DNA of 12,102 bases from positions 1-12,102 of the forward strand of contig JBLYYN010000222.1 of assembly GCA_048550535.1 (NCBI GenBank). The letters run 5' to 3'. The stretch's first letter is position 1. Each line of letters opens with the position of its first letter. Positions 6,111 through 12,102 of this stretch are shown here, one piece after another. Source of the stretch: CBDULX01 sp048550535. GTDB lineage: Bacteria > Pseudomonadota > Gammaproteobacteria > SZUA-229. The translations under genes were made by a program, and so were the position numbers. A model generated the notes under the pieces. It was given only the letters and a program-made list of their open reading frames with translations, searched no databases and had not been told where the DNA came from.

Positions 6111-7724
6111 TTGAAACAAGGCCCGACCGGATTTGAGGTTCTGAACAATCCCAGATTAAATAAAAGCTCTGCATTTACTCAAGCCGAGCGTGAGCAGTAT
6201 AAATTGATGGGCCTGTTGCCGGCGACGGTCACCAACCAGCAAATACAAATACAGCGCGTGCTGGAGAACCTGAACCGGAAGGGCAATGACATAGAGCGTT
6301 ATATTCTTCTGTTTGCACTACAGGGCCGAAATGAACGATTGTTTTATCGATTGTTAATGGACCATATTGATGAGCTCATGCCTATTATTTATACACCGAC
6401 CGTGGGTCTGGCCTGTCAGCAATTTGCGCATATTTTTAGAGAACCCCGTGGATTTTACATTACAGCTAATGATCGTGGCCGCATCCATGAGATTTTATCT
6501 AACTGGCCAGAACATGATGTGCGTATGATCGTTATTACCGATGGCCAGCGCATTCTGGGCCTGGGTGACCTGGGCGCTAACGGTATGGGTATACCTATCG
6601 GAAAACTGGCACTTTATACCGCGGGTGCCGGCATTCATCCGGAGCAGTGCCTGCCGGTCATGCTCGATGTCGGCACCAATAACCAGGCGCTACGAGATGA
6701 TCCACTCTACCTGGGTGTCAAACAAAACCGACTAAGCGGTGATGCATACCATGAACTGGTTGCAGAGTTCGTCACCACGGTTCAGGATATTTTTCCAAAA
6801 GCACTTATCCAGTTTGAAGATTTCCTGACACACAATGCCTATGCCCTGCTCAATACCTACCGGGAACGTGTGTTATGTTTTAATGATGACATCCAGGGAA
6901 CCGCCACCATGGTGCTGGCGGGTATCTACAGTGCAATCCGAATTTCCGGCCTGCCATTTACCGATCTACGTATTATGTTTCTGGGCGCAGGTTCTGCCGC
7001 TACCGGCATGGCTGATTTAATCTTGCCTGCCTTATGCAGAGCGGGCCTAAGTAATGACGACGCGCTGCAACGATTGTGGTTTGTTGATGAAAAAGGCCTG
7101 CTGGTAAAATCTCGCAAAGATCTTGCGGAACATAATCTAGCTTATGCCCATGATCACCCAGGCATGTCTTTTGTTGATGCCATTAAATCGATCAAACCTC
7201 ATATACTGATTGGTGCCACCGGTGTACACGGCGCTTTTACTGAACAGGCCATCCGGCTAATGGCAGAGGTCAATGAACGTCCAGCTATTTTTGCCCTGTC
7301 CAACCCTTCATCACATACCGAGTGTACTGCACAACAGGCTTATGAATGGACCGATGGCAGAGCTATATTTGCCAGTGGCAGCCCTTCGCAAGTGGTTAAC
7401 TATAAAGACAGGGCCTTCCACCCAGGGCAGGGAAACAATGCCTATGTCTTTCCAGGTGTTGGATTAGGTGCCATCGCCTGCGAGGCCAGTCAAATCGTGG
7501 ACGACATGTTCCTCGCCGCCGCCGATGCCCTGGCCAGCATGGTTAAACCGGAACATCTGCAACTGGGCAGTATTTTCCCACCACTTAATCATTTGCGGGC
7601 TATCTCTTTAAAAATTGCCTGTGCCGTGGCAGAAACCGCCTATGCACAAAACCTGGCACAAAAACCACGCCCCAGGGATCTTTCGAAAGCAATAGAAGAG
7701 CTGATGTATGACCCCAGTTATTAA
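6111..7724 (+). CDS. maeA: Malic enzyme (malate dehydrogenase, oxaloacetate-decarboxylating)
   Basis: This 537-residue cytoplasmic enzyme converts L-malate to pyruvate and CO2 with reduction of NAD(P). It is the large MaeA/SfcA-type form related to eukaryotic malic enzymes. Visible family blocks are LNNPRLNKSSAF (11-22), YTPTVGLAC with catalytic Tyr94, EPRGFYIT, ITDGQRILGLGDLGANGMG, PIGKLALY with the base Lys164, metal ligands FEDF (Glu236, Asp237) and NDDIQGTA (Asp260), and the dinucleotide loop GAGSAATGM (292-300). LWFVDEKGLL, with an acidic residue after the second strand, suggests NAD preference. The start is TTG with GGAG 6 nt upstream; the next ATG (residue 33) would delete the conserved N-terminal block. 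It has its own strong promoter and converges on ackA. Maintaining pyruvate supply during growth on C4 acids is the expected role. Confidence 0.93.
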   Translation: MKQGPTGFEVLNNPRLNKSSAFTQAEREQYKLMGLLPATVTNQQIQIQRVLENLNRKGNDIERYILLFALQGRNERLFYRLLMDHIDELMPIIYTPTVGLACQQFAHIFREPRGFYITANDRGRIHEILSNWPEHDVRMIVITDGQRILGLGDLGANGMGIPIGKLALYTAGAGIHPEQCLPVMLDVGTNNQALRDDPLYLGVKQNRLSGDAYHELVAEFVTTVQDIFPKALIQFEDFLTHNAYALLNTYRERVLCFNDDIQGTATMVLAGIYSAIRISGLPFTDLRIMFLGAGSAATGMADLILPALCRAGLSNDDALQRLWFVDEKGLLVKSRKDLAEHNLAYAHDHPGMSFVDAIKSIKPHILIGATGVHGAFTEQAIRLMAEVNERPAIFALSNPSSHTECTAQQAYEWTDGRAIFASGSPSQVVNYKDRAFHPGQGNNAYVFPGVGLGAIACEASQIVDDMFLAAADALASMVKPEHLQLGSIFPPLNHLRAISLKIACAVAETAYAQNLAQKPRPRDLSKAIEELMYDPSY

Positions 7725-7862
7725 CTCAGTGATGACCTCGTCCTTATAAGGCTTAGCTAACCAGGGAACCTCTGATTAAGTCTGGTTGTAGCAGGCTGCG
7801 ATGAGTGTTTAGATTTTTCAACTGGTGAGACGGTCGTTATTTTATTGCAACGAAATCGGGGG

Positions 7863-7885
7863 AAAACTGGACGCTTTTAGCCAGT
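7863..7885 (-). terminator. Weak candidate terminator of the pta-ackA operon
   Basis: On the minus strand ACTGG and CCAGT form a 5-bp stem with a 10-nt loop, followed by TTTTCCCC, 10 bp past the ackA stop codon. The stem is short. On the plus strand AACCAG (7759-7764) and CTGGTT (7782-7787) form another short stem after the malic enzyme gene, without a T-tract. Confidence 0.35.
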
Positions 7886-7894
7886 GTCAAACCA

Positions 7895-9106
7895 TCACGA
7901 CTTGATCAGAGACTCCCTGGACCAGGATTCAACACACTCAAGGGTCTGTCGCGCAATCTCCAGTTCTTCGTTGGTCTGCACCACCAGCACTTTGATCGAT
8001 GCATTCGACTGCTGAATCTCGCACACATCGCCCTGGGCATTCGCATTTATGTTTTCGTCTATGGCTATACCCAGTGCCTCGAGACCGCTACAGCTCTGCT
8101 GGCGTACGCGCGGTGCATTCTCGCCGATACCCGCGGTGAATACTATGCCATCAACGCGGCCCAGTGCGGCATAATAGGCACCGATGTATTTCTTGATGCG
8201 ATAGCAATACATATCGATGGCGAGTTGTGCAGCCTGGTTGCCAGCATCGGCCAGGCCTAACACTTCCCGCATATCGTTCTCACCACAGATGCCCTTGAGG
8301 CCACTGTCATGATTATAAAGTGACTCGATGGCGGCGCTGTCCTGTGCGGTCACGCGCTGCAGATAAAACGCCACCGCCGGGTCGATATCACCACAACGCG
8401 TACCCATCATCAAACCTTCCAGCGGCGTCATGCCCATGGAAGTGTCGATACAGCATCCTCCCTGAATGGCCGCGACACTGGCTCCATTACCCAGATGCAG
8501 GGTGATCAGGTTGAGCGATTGCAGCGGTTGCTGCAGATGCATCGCCGCCTGTCTGGCAACGTAGGCATGGGAGGTGCCGTGAAAGCCGTAGCGGCGCACA
8601 CCATGATCTGTATACAGCGACTCGGGTAAGGCGTATCGATAGGCCTGTGCCGGCATACTCTGATGAAACGCGGTATCAAACACCGCCACCTGGGGAATAT
8701 CCGCAAACAGCTCAAGACAGACCTCGATGCCCGTCAGGTTGGCCGGATTATGCAGGGGTGCCAGTCCACTCACACCATGCAGCATCTCCATGACCCTGGC
8801 ATTGATACGTGTCGGCGCACGGAAAGCCTCACCACCATGTACCACGCGATGGCCAATAGCTGTCAGCGGCACCGCTTCGCCCAGCAATTCGGTAATCACC
8901 ACCAGACCGGCACGGTGATCGCTGATGCAGAGTTGCTGCACCTGGGTGTCCTGCTCACCCTCACTATTGTGCCAGCGATGGGTAAGCTGAGCCTCCGCCT
9001 CGCCGATACGCTCCAGATGACCGGCGGCCAGCAGCCTTGCGCTCGGCATCTCCAGCAACTGATATTTAATGGACGAGCTACCTGAATTCAGAACCAGTAT
9101 CTTCAA
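7895..9106 (-). CDS. ackA: Acetate kinase
   Basis: This 403-residue cytoplasmic enzyme interconverts acetyl phosphate plus ADP with acetate plus ATP. It has the ASKHA fold and every landmark of the family: VLNSGSSSIKYQ (Asn7), IGHRVVHGGE (Arg87), VFDTAFH (Asp144), RYGFHGTSHAYV (His176), HLGNGASVAAI, MGTRCGDID (Arg237), GIGENAPRVR and TNEELEIA (Glu380). These align with Methanosarcina AckA Asn7, Arg91, Asp148, His180, Arg241 and Glu384 at a constant offset of four. The start is TTG at 9106, giving a protein beginning MKILVLNSGS. It overlaps the pta stop in a 4-bp TTGA, with GGAG 10 nt upstream inside pta, so translation is probably coupled. An ATG at 9178 would add 24 residues unlike the family. 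Length is normal. Confidence 0.96.
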   Translation of the reverse strand: MKILVLNSGSSSIKYQLLEMPSARLLAAGHLERIGEAEAQLTHRWHNSEGEQDTQVQQLCISDHRAGLVVITELLGEAVPLTAIGHRVVHGGEAFRAPTRINARVMEMLHGVSGLAPLHNPANLTGIEVCLELFADIPQVAVFDTAFHQSMPAQAYRYALPESLYTDHGVRRYGFHGTSHAYVARQAAMHLQQPLQSLNLITLHLGNGASVAAIQGGCCIDTSMGMTPLEGLMMGTRCGDIDPAVAFYLQRVTAQDSAAIESLYNHDSGLKGICGENDMREVLGLADAGNQAAQLAIDMYCYRIKKYIGAYYAALGRVDGIVFTAGIGENAPRVRQQSCSGLEALGIAIDENINANAQGDVCEIQQSNASIKVLVVQTNEELEIARQTLECVESWSRESLIKS

Positions 9107-11205
9107 CTGTCTTCGACTCCTGTATGCGCCTGAATGGCCGTGATGGCAACGGTATTGAGGATATCCGTTACCGTGCAACCACGACTCAGATCGTTGACCG
9201 GTTTATTCAGGCCCTGCAGGATCGGGCCTATAGCCACAGCATGGGCTGAACGCTGCACCGCCTTGTAGGTATTGTTACCCGTATTGAGATCGGGAAAGAT
9301 GAACACCGTGGCGCTACCCGCCACCTCACTGTCCGGCAGCTTGGTCCTGGCGACGCTGGCATCCACTGCAGCATCGTACTGTAGTGGACCTTCAAGTTTG
9401 AGGTCGGGGCGCAGCTCCTTGGCAATGCGTGTCGCCTCGCGCACCTTGTCCACCGCCTCGCCCTTGCCGGACTCTCCGGTGGAATAGGACAGCATGGCAA
9501 TTCTCGGTTCTATACCTAACATCTGCGCAGTCTGTGCTGAACTGACCGCGATGTCTGCCAGTTGCATCGCATTGGGATTGGGATTCACCGCACAGTCGCC
9601 ATACACCAGAACGCGATCCTCCAGGCACATAATGAACACACTGGAAACGATCGAGATGCCCGGGCGGGTCTTGATAATTTCGAACGTGGGTCGAATGGTA
9701 TGCTGGGTGGTGTGCACGGCACCGGAAACCATGCCATCGGCATGACCCAGGTGGACCATCATGGTGCCGAAATAACTGGCATCGGCCATGGTGTCATAGG
9801 CCATATCCAGCAAGATACCCTTGTGCTCTCGAAGTTTGAAGTAAGTCTCGGCGTATTGCTGGCGCATTTCTGAACTTAGCGGATCGATGATCTCGGCCCG
9901 TTCAAGGTGTAATCCCAGCGCCTCGATGCGCTTGCGCACTTTCTCCTCATCACCCAGCAGGATGATATCGGCCACCTCACGCAGGGTAAGGATTTCGGCG
10001 GCTCTCAGGATACGTTCTTCCTCCCCCTCCGGCAGAACAATACGTCGTCTCACTATTTTGGCCCGGCGTATGAGATCGTGCTCGAACATCAGCGGTGTCA
10101 CGCGGCTGGTGCTTGCGCTGGTCAGGCGCTGATCCAGTGCCTTCAGGTCAATGTTTTTCTCTATGGCCCCAAGGGCGGCCGCAATTTTACGCTCGTTTTC
10201 CGCAGTCAGTGTGGCTGCCACCCGACTCACGTTCATAGCCGTGGTAAAGGTATCGGTGGCGACACTGAGCACGGCAAAGGGCAAAGCACTGAGGCCATCG
10301 ACCAGGCGCTTGACCGGCTCGGCCAGGGCCTGACCACCGGTCAGCAGGATACCGGCGATCTGCGGGTAATGGGTCGAGGGATAGGACATCAGGCTGGCCA
10401 GAATGATATCAGTCCGATCACCGGGGGTGATGATGAGGCCACCGGCTTCAATATATTGCAGGAAGTCCGGCACCTCCATAGCCGCGATCTTGAAATCGTT
10501 GACTTCGCGAGTGAGCTGCTCCGCCTCGCCATAGACCAGGTCGGCGCCAAGGGTCTGTGCAATATCGGAAATCGTCGGCTGATCCAGCGAAGGCTCATCA
10601 GGAACTACATACACCGGGATGAGTCCACGCAAGGAGCGCTTAAGCACCTGCAGCAGCTCGTCGGCCTGAGTCTGCTTCACGCGGTTCACCACAATGGCCC
10701 CGATATCACAGTCGCGCTCCAGCAAGGCCTTCTTGAAAGCCGTGGTGGTGTCGGCAATTTGCGCCACCGTGCGGTCGTCACCACGCACCACCGGCATGAT
10801 CAGACAGCCCAGGTTATTCGCTACATCGGCATTGAAATCGAACTCCGGTGCCGAATGCCCGGAATCAGCGTAGTCGGTTCCGGCACATAGTACGCTATCG
10901 CATTCGGCCTCGAGGCGTTTGTATTTCTCCAGTATGCGACCGAGAAGTTGGTCATTTCGATCGGCAGCCATGAGTTCACGTGCCTCATCACTGGTGCAGC
11001 CGTACATGGCCTCGTAGGGCAGGTCCAACCGATAATGTGTGGCAATCAAATGTATCAGTCGATCGGGATAGTGGTGGGCTGGAATCACCGGCCGGAAAAA
11101 CCCGACCTTACCAGCGTGCCCCAATAATAACTCCATCATGCCCAGCACAATGGCGGATTTGCCACTGCCTCGCTCAGCACCTGTGACATATAAATTTTGT
11201 GACAT
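9103..11205 (-). CDS. pta: Phosphate acetyltransferase, long three-domain form
   Basis: This 700-residue enzyme interconverts acetyl-CoA plus phosphate with acetyl phosphate plus CoA. It is close to E. coli Pta in length (714) and layout. An N-terminal P-loop domain of the BioD/CobQ type begins YVTGAERGSGKSAI (5-18). A DRTGG domain covers about 210-330 (GGLIITPGDRTDIILASL). The catalytic PTA_PTB domain runs from about 370 (VTPLMFEHDLIRRA, RRIVLPEGEEERILRA) to the end. LSRGCTVTD near the C-terminus gives Ser674, Arg675 and Asp681, matching Ser309, Arg310 and Asp316 of Methanosarcina Pta. The ATG at 11205 has GAGG 5 nt upstream; an ATG at 11256 would add 17 unlikely residues. The TGA overlaps the ackA TTG. 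In the E. coli enzyme the N-terminal domain is regulatory (NADH, pyruvate), and the same is likely here. Confidence 0.96.
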   Translation of the reverse strand: MSQNLYVTGAERGSGKSAIVLGMMELLLGHAGKVGFFRPVIPAHHYPDRLIHLIATHYRLDLPYEAMYGCTSDEARELMAADRNDQLLGRILEKYKRLEAECDSVLCAGTDYADSGHSAPEFDFNADVANNLGCLIMPVVRGDDRTVAQIADTTTAFKKALLERDCDIGAIVVNRVKQTQADELLQVLKRSLRGLIPVYVVPDEPSLDQPTISDIAQTLGADLVYGEAEQLTREVNDFKIAAMEVPDFLQYIEAGGLIITPGDRTDIILASLMSYPSTHYPQIAGILLTGGQALAEPVKRLVDGLSALPFAVLSVATDTFTTAMNVSRVAATLTAENERKIAAALGAIEKNIDLKALDQRLTSASTSRVTPLMFEHDLIRRAKIVRRRIVLPEGEEERILRAAEILTLREVADIILLGDEEKVRKRIEALGLHLERAEIIDPLSSEMRQQYAETYFKLREHKGILLDMAYDTMADASYFGTMMVHLGHADGMVSGAVHTTQHTIRPTFEIIKTRPGISIVSSVFIMCLEDRVLVYGDCAVNPNPNAMQLADIAVSSAQTAQMLGIEPRIAMLSYSTGESGKGEAVDKVREATRIAKELRPDLKLEGPLQYDAAVDASVARTKLPDSEVAGSATVFIFPDLNTGNNTYKAVQRSAHAVAIGPILQGLNKPVNDLSRGCTVTDILNTVAITAIQAHTGVEDS

Positions 11206-11310
11206 CTTACCCTCTCTCCTCAATCGAAGGTGCAAACAACTCAGTGTATCAGGCATAGGGCGTGCAGCCTTGGCCGCCGCAGCGCGAAATTTGGTAATTT
11301 TCGCACATTC

Positions 11311-11338
11311 AGTGTAATCAAGGATTATTGGCTGTAAA
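11311..11338 (-). promoter_or_regulatory. Candidate promoter of the pta-ackA operon
   Basis: On the minus strand TTTACA (11333-11338, 5 of 6) and TACACT (11311-11316, 4 of 6) are spaced 16 bp. Transcription would start near 11304, leaving a leader of about 100 nt before the pta ATG. That leader contains a short GCGAAA...TTTCGC stem near 11284-11304. Motif match only. Confidence 0.35.
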
Positions 11339-11776
11339 AAAAGCTCAGCCCTGCCTTCTGCCCAGGACGATTAACTGACGATCAGACGGCTGTTATTTCT
11401 AATAATAGTAGAAACCAGGCTCGATCCACGATTAACTCTAAGATTAATTTGCTTTGATGATACAGTCCTAATGCATGCACTGGTGTTTAAACCCGTAAGT
11501 TGATCATATGCCAGCACATGCAACACAGCGATCATTCCGAGCACAATTTCGTTTTGCGCAGACACATTGGTGACAAAATCCAGTTCACGCCAGTGGCTTC
11601 GCAGGGATTCCCAATGCCCCAGAACACTTTGCCACTCAGGACCACTACAAACAGGGTGCCGATCACCATACTGCTCAGTGACGCACCACGTCAGTGCCGG
11701 GTGAGCGATTACAACATTCTCACTTCAGACAAAGTCGGCATGCGATTCAGTAAGCAACATCAGTGATTAATCCCTG

Positions 11777-11782
11777 TATAAT
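11777..11782 (+). promoter_or_regulatory. Consensus -10 element for the rhodanese gene
   Basis: A perfect TATAAT, preceded directly by TG, lies 51 bp upstream of the ATG at 11834. No good -35 is present at 16-18 bp spacing. The position suits a leader of about 45 nt. Confidence 0.45.
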
Positions 11783-11833
11783 GTATAACACTGATGTAAA
11801 TGCCTGAGTCAGCGCCGAATTTAGGGGATAAAC

Positions 11834-12102
11834 ATGAAATCTTTATTTACTAGCGTGCTTTTACTGCTTTTTTGTGTGCCGGCATACTCCGGTAATGAGT
11901 CATTGGAACAATACATTTCCAGCTTTGATTACGAAGCCAGAAAAGACATGAAAATAAATAGCAAACGATTGATCAGTCTTTTGAAAGAAGAAAAAGCACA
12001 GCTGATTGACATTCGGTTTAAAGAGGAACATGCAGCATGGTCAGTGGGTGCTTCAAAAAGCATCCCGCTGAATGAGTTACCCAGTAGATTGAAAGAGATC
12101 GA
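11834..12102 (+). CDS. Exported rhodanese-domain protein, 5' part only
   Basis: The first 89 codons are present; the gene continues past the right edge. A signal peptide (MKSLFTSVLLLLFCVPAYS, cleavage near residue 19) sends the protein to the periplasm. Residues about 41-89 are the beginning of a rhodanese domain: INSKRLISLLKEEKAQLIDI followed by RFKEEHAAWSVGASKSIPLN, the strand and loop that read 'D(V/I)R...E...GHI.GA..IPL' in the family. The active-site cysteine loop would lie beyond the window, so I cannot tell a sulfurtransferase from a non-catalytic member. The ATG has GGGG 6 nt upstream. Periplasmic rhodaneses move sulfane sulfur or bind thiol partners. Confidence 0.85.
   Translation, partial: MKSLFTSVLLLLFCVPAYSGNESLEQYISSFDYEARKDMKINSKRLISLLKEEKAQLIDIRFKEEHAAWSVGASKSIPLNELPSRLKEI

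Larger units (their letters stand above)
11206..11833. other. Divergent intergenic region, no convincing gene
   Basis: This 628-bp gap separates pta (minus) from the rhodanese gene (plus). It holds the pta promoter candidate on the left and a TATAAT on the right. The middle has a minus-strand frame free of stops from 11371 to 11724 (118 codons) and a plus-strand frame 11500-11766. Neither has a good ribosome binding site or a protein family I recognise. It may contain the decayed remains of a gene. Confidence 0.5.

Noticed and set aside
5990..6136. 48-codon ATG frame across the malic enzyme leader and start
   Set aside because: It has no Shine-Dalgarno sequence, overlaps the start of a certain gene in another frame, and its product resembles nothing I know.
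7755..7800. Sequence GGAACCTCTGATTAAGTC, which looks like the terminal repeat of some insertion sequences
   Set aside because: No matching inverted end, target duplication or transposase is present nearby, so it may be chance.
8663..9085. 140-codon plus-strand frame antisense to ackA
   Set aside because: The minus strand encodes a complete acetate kinase with all active-site residues here; the plus frame has no recognisable domain or ribosome binding site.
10078..10890. 270-codon plus-strand frame antisense to pta
   Set aside because: It is a shadow of the conserved pta reading frame; its composition (rich in Gly, His, Gln and Arg) reflects the complement of pta codons.
1..12102. A defence island, CRISPR array, prophage or other multi-gene novel system
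   Set aside because: No array of regularly spaced repeats, nuclease/helicase cluster, integrase or phage gene is visible; nearly all genes belong to known housekeeping or envelope families.

Overview
The window looks like the chromosome of a free-living gammaproteobacterium, probably aquatic. This rests on family content, not on a database search: an NfeD/slipin pair, a DUF3530-type secreted hydrolase, a pta-ackA operon with the long three-domain Pta, and a malic enzyme of the large MaeA/eukaryotic type. Moderate GC, AT-rich intergenic stretches and Shine-Dalgarno-led genes fit this. I see no transposase, integrase, tRNA, rRNA, CRISPR array or phage gene. It reads as ordinary core and semi-accessory chromosome.

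Layout, left to right. 1-1516 (minus): the 5' end of a slipin gene preceded by and overlapping nfeD, a membrane-quality-control pair. 1517-1994: an AT-rich divergent intergenic region holding a long degenerate inverted repeat. 1995-2762 (plus): a secreted alpha/beta hydrolase. 2763-3086: non-coding, with a terminator serving the next gene. 3087-3686 (minus): a small outer-membrane beta-barrel protein. It diverges from an XRE-type regulator (3854-4582, plus), and the shared 167-bp spacer carries repeated TTTAGTATA and TAGTATA/TATACTA elements that look like operators. 4636-5298 (minus): a PAS protein whose only output module is a four-cysteine tail. 5376-5813 (minus): a yeast-type (FCY1-like) cytosine/nucleoside deaminase. 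5937-5965: a near-consensus sigma-70 promoter for the malic enzyme gene (6111-7724, plus, TTG start). 7895-11205 (minus): ackA and pta, overlapping by 4 bp and transcribed pta then ackA. 11206-11833: a 628-bp gap with a candidate pta promoter but no convincing gene. 11834-end (plus): the start of an exported rhodanese-domain protein.

How the genes work together. Malic enzyme (malate to pyruvate) and Pta-AckA (acetyl-CoA to acetyl phosphate to acetate plus ATP) converge on the pyruvate/acetyl-CoA node, so the right half is a central-carbon/acetate block. The left half is mostly envelope and sensing functions. Nothing suggests a multi-gene defence or mobile system. The items most worth a second look are the PAS/four-Cys protein, the OMP/XRE divergent pair with its operator-like repeats, the long inverted repeat near 1620-1835, and the unexplained open frames at 11371-11724.
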